A DNA stretch of 64,000 nt, taken from the NCBI RefSeq assembly GCF_023509015.1, contig NZ_CP094975.1, positions 6,651,764-6,715,763 on the forward strand, read 5' to 3'. This DNA comes from Pseudomonas abieticivorans (GTDB taxonomy: Bacteria; Pseudomonadota; Gammaproteobacteria; Pseudomonadales; Pseudomonadaceae). The position numbers were made by a program, and so were the translations under genes. Below are positions 35,796 to 45,400 of the stretch, piece after piece. Below the pieces are notes generated by a model, which saw only the letters and a program-made list of their open reading frames with translations, searched no databases and was not told the origin of the DNA. The stretch's first letter is position 1. Each line of letters starts with the position of its first letter.

Positions 35796-35822
35796 CGGGT
35801 TTCTACTCCTTGGGCCTTTGGA

Positions 35823-36635
35823 TCAGTCGTCGAACTGCGGCGCCTGCTTGCTCATGCTGGCCGCGACCGCCACGCGCAAGTCCGTGCTTTGCAGCATGGC
35901 GGCGTTCCAGGTGGCGATGTATTCCAGGCCGTCATCAATGCGGTGATCACGCATGTAGCTGATCATCTCTTTGGTGCCGGTGACTGCGATCGGTGATTTT
36001 GCCGCAATTTGCGCTGCAATGGCAAAGACCCCGTCGAGCAACGCCGCCTGATCAGCAAACGTGCGGTTGACCAGGCCGATCCGCTGGGCCTCCTGGGCAT
36101 CGACCATGCGCCCGGTATAGGCCAGCTCACGCAGCATGCCGTCACCGATGATACGCGGCAAACGCTGCAAGGTGCCGACATCGGCGGCCATGCCCATGTC
36201 CACTTCCTTGATCGAAAACTGCGCGTCGCCGGCGGCATAGCGCATGTCGCAGGCCGCGATCAGGTCGATGGCGCCGCCAATGCAGTAACCCTGGATGGCG
36301 GCCAACACCGGCTTGCGGCAGTTGTCCACGGCATTGAACGAGGCCTGCATGGTCAGGATCTTGCGCCTCAGCAAACGCGCATTGCGGCCCACGTCCTTGC
36401 CCAGTTCATTGGCCACCGAGGCCAGCATCATCAGGTCGATGCCGGATGAAAAGTGCTTGCCGGCACCACTGAGCACCACCACTCGCGCCTCGTCGGTGTC
36501 ATCGATCCACTGGAAGATCTCGACGATTTCCGACCAGAACGCCGCGTTCATGGCGTTGATCTTTTCCGGGCGATTGATCTGCACGTGGGCGATCTTGTCT
36601 TTGAGTTCGACGCGAAAGGCCTGGTAGTCGGGCAT
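35823..36635 (-). CDS. Crotonase-family enzyme, delta(3,5)-delta(2,4)-dienoyl-CoA isomerase-like
   Basis: A 270-residue crotonase. The oxyanion-hole segments are KHFSSGIDLMMLASV and GYCIGGAIDLIAACDMRYAA. The following FSIKEVDMGMAADVGTLQRL closely matches the dienoyl-CoA isomerase (ECH1) pattern, in which Asp and Glu at these positions shift the double bonds of unsaturated fatty-acid intermediates. The enzyme would therefore help degrade fatty acids with odd-numbered double bonds. ATG 36635 (MPDYQAFRVELKDKIAHV) is the sensible start. It ends 27 bases before nudC. Confidence 0.88.
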   Translation of the reverse strand: MPDYQAFRVELKDKIAHVQINRPEKINAMNAAFWSEIVEIFQWIDDTDEARVVVLSGAGKHFSSGIDLMMLASVANELGKDVGRNARLLRRKILTMQASFNAVDNCRKPVLAAIQGYCIGGAIDLIAACDMRYAAGDAQFSIKEVDMGMAADVGTLQRLPRIIGDGMLRELAYTGRMVDAQEAQRIGLVNRTFADQAALLDGVFAIAAQIAAKSPIAVTGTKEMISYMRDHRIDDGLEYIATWNAAMLQSTDLRVAVAASMSKQAPQFDD

Positions 36636-36734
36636 GGAGAGCGGTCCTTGTTGTGGCGAAGTGAATCGCACCACTATAGCCCGCGAAGTTTTGACGCGCG
36701 AAGGGCAAACCGGACAAGGCCTGTGATAGGTGGC

Positions 36735-36799
36735 GCCTGTTTCGCGGATGAATCCGCTCCTACAGGGTCGGTAGGAGCGGATTCATCCGCGAAACAGGC
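36735..36799. repeat. Head-adjacent REP pair forming a perfect 29-bp hairpin
   Basis: GCCTGTTTCGCGGATGAATC ... CTCCTAC (36735-36763) and GTAGGAGCGGATTCATCCGC ... AGGC (36771-36799) are perfect inverted repeats with a 7-nt loop. The orientation is opposite to the pairs at 10209 and 23572, with the 'GTAGG' heads touching. It sits just past the stop of the GH15 gene and upstream of the crotonase, where it could end the GH15 transcript. Confidence 0.9.
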
Positions 36800-36810
36800 A
36801 ACTCGCGCTG

Positions 36811-38610
36811 TCAGGCTGACCGCGAGGCCCTATCCTGCACCGGGCACTGGGCACGGTGCAGGTTGAGCGCCGTGTTGATGATGCCCAGGTGGCTGAAGGC
36901 CTGGGGGAAGTTGCCGAGCATGCGGCCGTTGGCCGGTTCGTACTGTTCGGCCAAAAGGCCAACATCGTTGCACAGGCCGCTCAGGTGTTCGAACAGGCGC
37001 TGGGCATCGCCCTGTCGGCCGAGCAACACGTAAACGTCCGCCAGCCAGAATGAACACACCAGGAAGGTCCCCTCCCCTGGGGTCAGGCCGTCGTCCAGGC
37101 TTTCGGTGTCGTAGCGCAGCAACAGGCCACCCTTGAGCAGGCGCTTTTCGATTTGCTCAAGGGTGGCCAGAAAGCGCGGATCATCGGCCGGCAAAAAGCC
37201 GGTCAGGGCGATTTGCAGCAAGCTGGCGTCCATGTGCGGCGAACCATAGGCCTGGACGAAACAGTTAAGCGTGGGGTCCACGCCCTGCTCGCACACCTGC
37301 TGGTGGATCTGCGCAGCCACCTGGCGAAAATGCGCGGCCAGCGCCCGGCCCTCGTCGTTGTCTTCGGCCAGCTTGGCGGCGCGATCAAAGGCCACCCAGG
37401 CCATGACCTTGGAGTGGGTGAAGTGCTGCGGCTCACCGCGTATCTCCCACAGGCCTTCGTCGGGCTGGTGCCAGATTTTTTCCAGGTACGGCATGATCAC
37501 GCGCGAGATCGCCGCGCTGCGCGGGTGGCGCGGCAGGCCGCCCTTGTAGGCCAGGTTCAAGGCGTCGGCGACTTCGCCATACACATCCAGCTGCAACTGG
37601 TTGGCCGCGGCGTTGCCGATGCGCACCGGTTGCGAGTGCTCATAGCCGGCCAGCCACGGCAGCGAATATTCCGGCAGGCGCCGCTCGCCCGCCAGGCCGT
37701 ACATGATCTGCATTTGCTCGGGGTTACCGGCCACCGAGCGCATCAGCCACTCGCGCCAGGCGGCGGCCTCTTCGTAATAGCCCAGGTTCATGAAGGCCAG
37801 CAGGGTCATGGTGGCGTCGCGCAGCCAACAGTAGCGGTAGTCCCAGTTGCGTTCACCGCCCAGGCGTTCGGGCAAGGAGGTGGTCACTGCCGCGACGATG
37901 CCGCCGGTGGGGTGGTAGGTCATGGCCTTGAGGGTGATCAGCGAGCGCTTGACCTGCTCGCTCCAGGGGCCGACGTCGGGGCAGCGGTCCGAGAACTCCA
38001 GCCAGAAACGTTCGGTTTCGGCCACCGCGCCCTCACCGTCGAAGCCTTCGCGCAGGGGCAGATTGGACGGCTGGTGGGACAGTGTGAACACGCAGCGCTT
38101 GCCGGGCGTAACGCTGAACCGGCTGCCGGTATGGTGATCCATGGCATGCAAGGCGGCGGCACTGCGCAGCACCAGCATTTCGGGACCGGCCACGGCAGTG
38201 AGCGTCAGCGGGTCGACTTTTTCGACCCACGGCACGCTGCTGCCGTAGTCGAAGCGCATGGCCAGGTCCATGTCGAAATCCACCGAGCCTTCCAGGCCCA
38301 CCACAATGCGAACCACGCTGCTGTGCTCGGCCAACGGCATGCAGTCGATCAGCACGGCTTTGCCGCTGGCGGTGTGAAAGGTGGTTTCCAGGATCAGCGT
38401 ACCTTCGCGGTAGCGGCGGCTGACGTGCTGGACGGGCTCGCGCGGGCTGAGCTTCCAGCGGCCGTTTTCTTCGTCGCCCAACAGCGCCGCGAAACAGGCC
38501 GGCGAATCGAAGCGCGGGAAACACAACCAGTCCAGCGACCCCTGCTTGTCGACCAGCGCGGCGGTCCTGCAGTTGCCGAGCAATGCGTAGTCTTCAATCA
38601 ATGCTGCCAT
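36811..38610 (-). CDS. Glycoside hydrolase family 15 protein
   Basis: A 599-residue GH15 enzyme (glucoamylase/trehalase type, alpha/alpha barrel). IEDYALLGNCRTAALVDKQG and DWLCFPRFDSPACFAALLGD are the conserved N-terminus. The catalytic barrel has RNWDYRYCWLRDATMTL (general acid region) and LTPGEGTFLVCSFWLADV (catalytic base). ATG 38610, with AAGGG about 10 bases upstream, is chosen over TTG 38631. In bacteria such proteins hydrolyse trehalose or oligoglucosides in the cytoplasm. It follows the HAD-zwf-gnd genes with a 28-bp gap, so it is likely in the same operon of glucose metabolism. Confidence 0.92.
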   Translation of the reverse strand: MAALIEDYALLGNCRTAALVDKQGSLDWLCFPRFDSPACFAALLGDEENGRWKLSPREPVQHVSRRYREGTLILETTFHTASGKAVLIDCMPLAEHSSVVRIVVGLEGSVDFDMDLAMRFDYGSSVPWVEKVDPLTLTAVAGPEMLVLRSAAALHAMDHHTGSRFSVTPGKRCVFTLSHQPSNLPLREGFDGEGAVAETERFWLEFSDRCPDVGPWSEQVKRSLITLKAMTYHPTGGIVAAVTTSLPERLGGERNWDYRYCWLRDATMTLLAFMNLGYYEEAAAWREWLMRSVAGNPEQMQIMYGLAGERRLPEYSLPWLAGYEHSQPVRIGNAAANQLQLDVYGEVADALNLAYKGGLPRHPRSAAISRVIMPYLEKIWHQPDEGLWEIRGEPQHFTHSKVMAWVAFDRAAKLAEDNDEGRALAAHFRQVAAQIHQQVCEQGVDPTLNCFVQAYGSPHMDASLLQIALTGFLPADDPRFLATLEQIEKRLLKGGLLLRYDTESLDDGLTPGEGTFLVCSFWLADVYVLLGRQGDAQRLFEHLSGLCNDVGLLAEQYEPANGRMLGNFPQAFSHLGIINTALNLHRAQCPVQDRASRSA

Positions 38611-38638
38611 GGTGATCAAACCCTTGTGCAAGATGAAT

Positions 38639-39457
38639 TCAGTCGCGGGCGGCCCTGGGCAAGATCATCTCGACAATGGCCCGCGCCACACCCTGTTGCG
38701 AGTTGCTGTCGGTCACGGCGCAGGCCTGCTCGCGCACGCTGGCACTCGCTTGGCCCATGGCGATGGAGAACCCGGCGCGCTTGAACATGGCCACGTCGTT
38801 GGCACCATCGCCAATCACCGCCGTTTGCGCCAAGGGCACGCCCACGTGTTCGGCCAGTGCAGCCAGGGCGTCGCCCTTGTTGGCCAGCAAGGCCGTCACA
38901 TCCAGGTAGTAATCCTGGGAACGAACGCCTAACGCATGGCCTTTGATCAGCGGCGCCAGGGTACGTTCAAGTTCAATCAGCAGGTCGAAGTCTTTGCTGC
39001 TCGCGACGATCTTGTCGACGCGGTCAAGGTAGGGGGTAAAGTCATCGACCAACGTGGGGCCGTAGCCCAAGGCATGTTGCTCGACGCTGGTGTAATCGCC
39101 ATGCGTGTCCTTGAGCAGCCACAGGTCATCGGCGAATACCCAGACCGCCACCGGGTGGCGGGCGAACAGTTGGAGGCTGGCCCGCACCGCATCGACCGGG
39201 ATCGGGTGGGTTACCAGGTAACTGCCGTCCGGGTTGACCAAGGTGCCGCCATTGAACGCGGCAGTGGGCAGGTCGACCCCAAGCTCCAGCACCTGCGCGC
39301 GCATGGCCCTGGGCGGGCGGGCGCTGGCCAGGCTGAACTGCACGCCGGCGGCACGCAATTGCGCCAAGGCATCACGCACCCGCGGGCCAATGCTGTGGTC
39401 GGGCATCAACAACGTGCCGTCCATGTCGCTCAGGACCAGTTTGATCGGTTCACTCAT
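38639..39457 (-). CDS. Cof-type HAD phosphatase
   Basis: A 272-residue HAD-superfamily phosphatase of the Cof/YidA kind. Motif I is LVLSDMDGTLLMPD, motif II FSLASARPP, motif III the lysine in IKGHALGVRSQDYYLD, and motif IV VIGDGANDVAMF. These enzymes hydrolyse sugar phosphates and flavin nucleotides. Its ATG overlaps the zwf stop by ATGA, so translation is coupled to zwf. Its place between zwf and GH15 points to sugar-phosphate housekeeping. Confidence 0.92.
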   Translation of the reverse strand: MSEPIKLVLSDMDGTLLMPDHSIGPRVRDALAQLRAAGVQFSLASARPPRAMRAQVLELGVDLPTAAFNGGTLVNPDGSYLVTHPIPVDAVRASLQLFARHPVAVWVFADDLWLLKDTHGDYTSVEQHALGYGPTLVDDFTPYLDRVDKIVASSKDFDLLIELERTLAPLIKGHALGVRSQDYYLDVTALLANKGDALAALAEHVGVPLAQTAVIGDGANDVAMFKRAGFSIAMGQASASVREQACAVTDSNSQQGVARAIVEMILPRAARD

Positions 39458-40962
39458 CCCAGCGGATGCCAGACGCGACCGTCACGGCCGAGCAACTCGT
39501 CGGCCGCCTCCGGCCCGTCCTCGCCGGCTGCATAACTGTCCACCTTGCCGCCCTCGCGCCAGGCATCGAGGAACGGCTGCACGGCGCGCCAGCCGTTCTC
39601 GATGTTGTCGGCGCGCTGGAACAGCGTCTGGTCACCGGTCAGGCAGTCGTAGATCAAGGTTTCGTAGCCGGTGGACGGTTGCATCTGGAAAAAGTCTTTG
39701 TAGGCAAAGCCCAACTCCACGTTTTCCATTTCCAGCGCAGGGCCTGGCCGCTTGGCTTGCAGGTCGAACCACATGCCTTCGTTGGGCTGGATCTGGATGC
39801 GCAGGTAGTTGGGCTGCAAACGCTCGACTTCCGTATCGCGAAACTGTGCGTAGGGCGCCGGCTTGAAGCAAATGGCGATCTCGGTGTCGCGCACGCTCAT
39901 GCGCTTGCCGGTACGCAGGTAGAACGGCACGCCCACCCAGCGCCAATTGTCGATCATCACCTTGAGCGCGACAAAGGTCTCGGTGCGGCTTTGCGGGTCT
40001 ACCTTGGGTTCCTGGCGGTAGCCGGGCTTGTCGCCCTCGCCCGCCGTGTACTGGCCGCGCACCGAGTTTTTCAGCGCTTCGGCCTTGGACCAGGGGCGGA
40101 TCGCCCCCACCACCTTGGCCTTCTCGCCACGTACCGCGTCGGCGCCAAAGGCGGCCGGCGGTTCCATCGCCACCATCGCCAGCAACTGGAACAGGTGGTT
40201 GGGCACCATGTCGCGTAGCGCGCCGGTGCTGTCGTAGAAATTGCCACGGGTTTCGACCCCTACCGTTTCGGCGGCGGTGATCTGCACGTGGTCAATGTAG
40301 TGATTGTTCCAGAAGGCTTCGAAGAGGCCATTGGAAAACCGGCTGACCAGAATGTTCTGGACGGTTTCCTTGCCCAGGTAATGGTCGATCCGGTAGATCT
40401 GCTTTTCGCTCATGACGCTGAGCAGACAGGCGTTCAGGGCTTCGGCCGAGGCCAGGTCGTGCCCGAAGGGCTTTTCGATGACCACCCGGCGAAAGCCGTC
40501 GGGCTGCTCGGCGAGCAGGCCGGCTGCGCCCAGACGCTGGGCCACTTCGCTGAAAAAACGCGGCGAGGTGGCAAGATAGAAGACCGCGTTGCCGGTGCGG
40601 TTGGCCGTGATGCGCTCGCTGATCGCCTGGTAGGTGGCGTCATCGAGAAAATCCCCGGAGATGTAGCTGATGCGCTTGGCCAGCTTGCTCCACAGCGCCG
40701 GGTCGAGCGCCTTGTCGGCGCCCTCCGGGCTTTTGCTGCGCGCCTGCTCGATGATGAAATCGTGCAGCTTGGCGGCAAAATCGGCGTCGCTCACCTGATT
40801 GTGATCGACGCCAACGATATTCAGGCCATTGTCCAGAAGACCGTCACGGCTCAAGTTGTACAACGCCGGCATCAGCAGGCGTTTGACCAGGTCGCCATGG
40901 GCGCCAAAGAGAAACAACGTAGTGGGTGGAGCCGCATCGATCTTGGACTTGGCCCGACTCAT
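39454..40962 (-). CDS. zwf: Glucose-6-phosphate dehydrogenase
   Basis: A 502-residue enzyme making 6-phosphogluconolactone and NADPH. The coenzyme fold begins [20 protein letters not shown]. The active-site peptide [19 protein letters not shown] is intact (His/Lys). [11 protein letters not shown] lies in the C-terminal domain. It overlaps gnd upstream and the HAD gene downstream by ATGA. It is not linked to hexR-pgl-eda, the usual Pseudomonas zwf locus, so it is probably a second, gnd-linked copy. No HexR-type site (TTGT-N7/8-ACAA) was seen upstream of gnd. Confidence 0.96.
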   Translation of the reverse strand: MSRAKSKIDAAPPTTLFLFGAHGDLVKRLLMPALYNLSRDGLLDNGLNIVGVDHNQVSDADFAAKLHDFIIEQARSKSPEGADKALDPALWSKLAKRISYISGDFLDDATYQAISERITANRTGNAVFYLATSPRFFSEVAQRLGAAGLLAEQPDGFRRVVIEKPFGHDLASAEALNACLLSVMSEKQIYRIDHYLGKETVQNILVSRFSNGLFEAFWNNHYIDHVQITAAETVGVETRGNFYDSTGALRDMVPNHLFQLLAMVAMEPPAAFGADAVRGEKAKVVGAIRPWSKAEALKNSVRGQYTAGEGDKPGYRQEPKVDPQSRTETFVALKVMIDNWRWVGVPFYLRTGKRMSVRDTEIAICFKPAPYAQFRDTEVERLQPNYLRIQIQPNEGMWFDLQAKRPGPALEMENVELGFAYKDFFQMQPSTGYETLIYDCLTGDQTLFQRADNIENGWRAVQPFLDAWREGGKVDSYAAGEDGPEAADELLGRDGRVWHPLG

Positions 40963-41936
40963 TTAGGAACCTCTACGTGGCCGCCGAAACCAAACCGCAT
41001 GGCCGACAACATCTTGTCGCCATAGGTGGCTTCCTGACGGGAGCGGAAACGGGCGAACAGCGCGCCGGCCAACACGGGCACCGGTACGGCTTGTTCAACG
41101 GCGGCGTCGATGGTCCAGCGGCCTTCGCCGCTGTCGGACACCGAGCCGGAATAGGCATCAAGCTTTGGATCGACCGCCAGGGCGTCGGCAGTCAAGTCCA
41201 GCAGCCAGGACGAGACCACGCTGCCACGGCGCCAGACTTCGGCGATGTCGGCCAGGTTCAGGTCAAAACGCTGGTCTACAGGCAGGCTGTCGGCGTTCTT
41301 GGTTTTCAGGATGTCGAAGCCTTCGGCGAAGGCTTGCATCATGCCGTACTCGATGCCGTTGTGGATCATCTTCACGAAGTGGCCCGAACCTGCAGGGCCT
41401 GCGTGGATGTAGCCACGTTCGGCGCGCGAGTCGTCGGACTTGCGGTCACGGGTGCGCGGGATGTCGCCGATGCCCGGTGCCAGGCAATCGAACAGCGGAT
41501 CGAGGCGCTCGAGGATGGCCGACTCACCGCCGATCATCATGCAGAAACCGCGATCCAGGCCCCAGACACCGCCAGACGTACCGACGTCGACGTAGTGCAG
41601 GTTGCGCTCGGCCAGTTCCTTGCCGCGACGAATGTCGTCCTTGTAGAAGGTGTTGCCGCCGTCGATGATCACATCGTCCGGCTCCAGCAGCTGTGCCAAC
41701 TGCTGGATGGTTTCTTCGGTCGGTGCGCCCGCAGGCAGCATGACCCAGACAGCGCGCGGCGTGTCCATCTGTGCGACCAGTGCGGCCAGGTCGGCAGCGC
41801 CCACGGCGCCTTCATTGCTCAAGGTTTCAACGGACGCCTGATTGCGGTCAAAGACCACCGTCGTATGGCCGCCACGCATCAGTCTTCTCGCAATGTTGCC
41901 GCCCATGCGGCCCAGTCCCACGATTCCCAGTTGCAT
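40959..41936 (-). CDS. gnd: 6-Phosphogluconate dehydrogenase, short (GndA-like) form
   Basis: A 325-residue 6-phosphogluconate dehydrogenase that decarboxylates 6-phosphogluconate to ribulose 5-phosphate. The N-terminus [20 protein letters not shown] is the dinucleotide site, [19 protein letters not shown] binds substrate and [20 protein letters not shown] carries the catalytic Lys and Asn. The length (about 325 rather than 470) marks the short form, commonly NAD-dependent. It heads the gnd-zwf-HAD-GH15 block; the upstream gap carries the promoter. Confidence 0.95.
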   Translation of the reverse strand: MQLGIVGLGRMGGNIARRLMRGGHTTVVFDRNQASVETLSNEGAVGAADLAALVAQMDTPRAVWVMLPAGAPTEETIQQLAQLLEPDDVIIDGGNTFYKDDIRRGKELAERNLHYVDVGTSGGVWGLDRGFCMMIGGESAILERLDPLFDCLAPGIGDIPRTRDRKSDDSRAERGYIHAGPAGSGHFVKMIHNGIEYGMMQAFAEGFDILKTKNADSLPVDQRFDLNLADIAEVWRRGSVVSSWLLDLTADALAVDPKLDAYSGSVSDSGEGRWTIDAAVEQAVPVPVLAGALFARFRSRQEATYGDKMLSAMRFGFGGHVEVPK

Positions 41937-42281
41937 GCCAGGTGCTCCACTCGCTACAAAAAAAGGTGCGTCACACCTTACAAATTCAATTTCCTACCCC
42001 AGCTTAGTACAGGGGTAGCGCACATAGTTTCGCACAAGCTGAAGGAATAACCGTTCGTCGTGCAAGAAAAAACGATAAAGCGCCTGTCACAACCGGCTGC
42101 CCAACAATCACGGGCACTTGCCCAACTGGGTAAAAACGACACAGGGACCATGAAAAATAAAAAAGTTCCATTGCCACTCAAAAGAAATCAGAATCGGCGC
42201 CGATAGAGAGTTCAAGCCTGGCTGGACAACCGCCAGGATCGTCTACTCTCATGTTGTGTCTGACCATTTGCGAGGTGTGCA
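41937..42281. other. Intergenic region between gnd and a small gene
   Basis: About 345 bases between two divergent genes. It must hold the promoter of the gnd-zwf operon and that of the 42282 gene. It is AT-richer than its surroundings. I see no clear palindrome, REP or further gene in it. Confidence 0.5.
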
Positions 42282-42455
42282 ATGGGTACTTTACTGCCAG
42301 CAACTCCATCCCAAACCCTGTACGTGACCATCCGCCGCGACGAGCTGCGAGACCTCAAGGCCGAACGCGACGCCCTGCAGGAAAAACTCACACAGATGAC
42401 CGCCCTGCTGATGCAGGTGCAACCCCCCGTCCACAGCCAGGCACGCATCGCCTGA
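42282..42455 (+). CDS. Small coiled-coil protein, unknown function
   Basis: A 57-residue protein whose central part, RRDELRDLKAERDALQEKL, has a regular heptad pattern and should form a short coiled coil. GAGGTG lies 5 bases upstream of the ATG, and a perfect hairpin (42465-42490) follows the stop, so this looks like a complete small transcription unit. I have no family name for it. It resembles small uncharacterised proteins of pseudomonads. Confidence 0.65.
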   Translation: MGTLLPATPSQTLYVTIRRDELRDLKAERDALQEKLTQMTALLMQVQPPVHSQARIA

Positions 42456-42464
42456 CGTGCCGGT

Positions 42465-42490
42465 GTTGCGCAGGCCAAGGCCTGCGCAAC
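42465..42490. terminator. Hairpin between convergent genes, possible bidirectional terminator
   Basis: GTTGCGCAGGC (42465-42475) pairs perfectly with GCCTGCGCAAC (42480-42490) around a 4-nt loop. It lies between the 42282 gene and the stop of the giant gene at 42500. There is no long T-tract on either side. Confidence 0.55.
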
Positions 42491-42499
42491 ATGCTTTCA

Positions 42500-45400
42500 T
42501 TACTGACGGCCTTTACGCCGCGACAAAAATAGCTCCCGTGCATCCTGGGCACCAATGGCGGCCCGCCAGATCGCCGTCACCTCCTGGTTGTCACGCGCCT
42601 GGGCAATCTGCTTCTGTAACCCAACCTTGCGCTGCGCCGCCCACTTGAGATGGGCCGCGGTAAAATTGGCTGCGGGCGTCTGTTTGCCCGGGTAGTGGAA
42701 GTGGGCGTACCACAGTACCTTGCCTTGGGTATCCTTGATGGCGTACTCATCGACGTAGTCTTTGCGCCCGCGAGGCCCTTCCAGAAATACCCGGTCATTC
42801 AGTGGCTCGATGGTGACAGCTTGCTGCTCCAGCAGGTAGTGCACGTGAAAAACTTGCGGGGCCAGTTCCTGGGTGCGCGCCACACGCATCAGGCGACCCT
42901 GCTCCAACATTTGCGCGACCGTTTCGCGCACCTTGGCCAGCCGGGCCTGTGCCAGGCGCCGGCGATTGGGCAGTGGCACGGCATTTTCAGCCTCCAGCAG
43001 CGCCTGGATCCCGTCCCCGGCAGCAGCCAGTTGGCTGGCTTGGCGCTGTAGGTCTTCTTGCACCTCGACCGGGCGCAAGGCACGTCGCGCATGGTCACGG
43101 CTACGGGCGATGGCCGGCGCGGCCAGCGCCAGCAGCGTGTCCGCCTTACCCAGGACCGTGTTCAAGGCCGGCCATAATACCGGCACCGGCGGTGGCGCGA
43201 CCGCCGGCGTGGGCACCTCACCCCACTGCCCGTCCGGTGCTTGCTCGAAGGCTGCCACCACCTTGTCATCCAGGGCGTTGGCAACCTCCACCACTTCGCG
43301 CTCGCCGGCAACCTGGCCCGCTTTGCGCCTGCCAATCAAGACTCGTCGGTTACGCAGGCGCATTACCACCCGATTACTGGTACTGGCCACGGGCGGGCGA
43401 TCCGCCTCGGCCTGGCTGGCCTGTTCGCGCACGCCCTCGGCCATCTCCAGGGCGGCCCTGTCAGCAACCCGCTGCAACAAGGCGAGGAATGGCTCAAACG
43501 CTTCCCAGGCATCGTCAAGCACCTCGTCACGCAGCATCTGCGCGCCGTCCTGGGCCTGGGCATAGCTGTCCAGGGCGCTGTTCAGCACTTCCAGTTGCGA
43601 TTCAAGGCTCAGCGCCTGCGCAGGCTCGTGCAACTGCGCATGGCTGATCACCGCCAGGTGCGCAGGCTTCATGATTGCTACCAGGCGCTTGTAGGTCAGC
43701 GGATCATGCACGAATGCCGTCAGCCCTCTGAACAGGTGCATCTGCAGCAGCGCAGAAGCCACCGCCATGAAGCTTTTGTGCCGCTGCAGCATGACGTCCA
43801 TCCGTACCAGCGCCCGTGGGCCATGCCCAGGAATGCCCAGCAGCGCAGTGCGCCAGCCATCAATGCGCTCACGCCAGCCCAGATGGCGTTCGAGCAAGGC
43901 CAGCACTTGCCCGACCACCAGGGTGTCGCCAGCGGCCAGTGCCTTGACTTCAGCAAGCTTGGGCACAGTAAGGAACAGCGGATTGGCCGCTACCAGCGTG
44001 CGGAGCTTGGCCAGCAGTACGCTGCCGATATTCGCCGCGTACTCGATCATGGCCGCGTAGCCGGCCGCCCCCAGTTCATTGAAGTGCGGCATGACCGTGC
44101 GCCGGTTGACCCGCTCGCGGGCAACCTGGGCCTGGTCCATCAGCTCGATCAAACTTTGCGCCTGCACCAGGTATTCCTCGCGCAGTGCCGGCAACTGCGC
44201 CGGGTTATTTGCGGCTGCTTCGTCAAGTTGATGGCCCAGGCTGGCGCAGCGCTCGAACAAAGGCGGATAACGCACGCTATAGTCGGCCAGCACCAGGCGC
44301 GCTGCACTTTCGGCCGCCTCGTTTTCCGCTCGCGCCTGCAGCCGCCGCTTGGCCGGGCCGCCACCGGCCAGGCGCAAGCGGCTGTCCCATTGCCAGCGGC
44401 CCAGTTCGTCGCGACGTAGCCACGGGCCGCTGCGCGCACCCGTCAGCGGGTCGAGCACCTGAGCTGCGCCGTCATCGGCCACCACGCTGTAGAAGTCGTC
44501 GGCAACTCGGGCCAGCAGTTGCCCGCCCTGCCAGTGCAGGCCTTGCTCGGGGCCGCGCGGCACCGCACCCCCGAGAGGCTCGGCAGGCTTTACCCGCAGC
44601 GTCGCGATAAAGGTACGCTGGGCGGCGGTGAACTGGCGGTTGGCATTGGCGAACCTGAAGTCCAGTTGCGTGGGCAGCGCCGAGGCAACCGCCCCCAACG
44701 TTGGCGCCGGGTGCAGCAACGCCTTGGCTTGCAGGCGTGGCAAGGCCTCATTCACGGACACCAGGGCCTCGCGACGGCCCAGCGCCGTATCGGCCCCAGT
44801 CACCAGCCCCAAGCCTTCACCGAGCAAGAACAACGCGATGTTGAACATCAACTCGGCCAGCGCCTCATGGCTTTTTTGCACATCGCCCTGCGGGTTGGCG
44901 GCCAATTGCTGGTCCAGTGTCGCCAGGGTTTGCACCAGCCAGCCTGCCGACGCCAGTGCGCCACTGGCCAACGGCAGCAGCGCGTTGAACAGTACCCAGG
45001 CCAATTCGCCATAGGCCAGCCATCGGCTGTGTTCGGCGCTGATGGACTGCCGATCGGCGATCTCGATCAGGGCCTGTACGTTGGCCTGGTAAAGCGCTGG
45101 CAGCAGTGGATCGTCGAAGGCCTGGCAGTCGAGCCGAGCCGGCAGCGGGCGGCTCAGTGGCGCGCTGTCGGAGCCGGCGCCAAAGCGCAGCACGTGCGGC
45201 TCGGTAAAACCACCCTGGCCAAAACGCGCACGCGCCTGCGGGCTCATCCAGGCCAGCACGGCGGTTTGCAGTTCGCCGGCATCGCAGATGGCATTGAACA
45301 ATGCGGCGGCATTGGCAAATTCACGCAACGGCTGGCGAAACAACGGCCGGTACAGCACGCACGGCCCGCTTGCCAGCCCCGGGTGGTCGATCACGTACAT

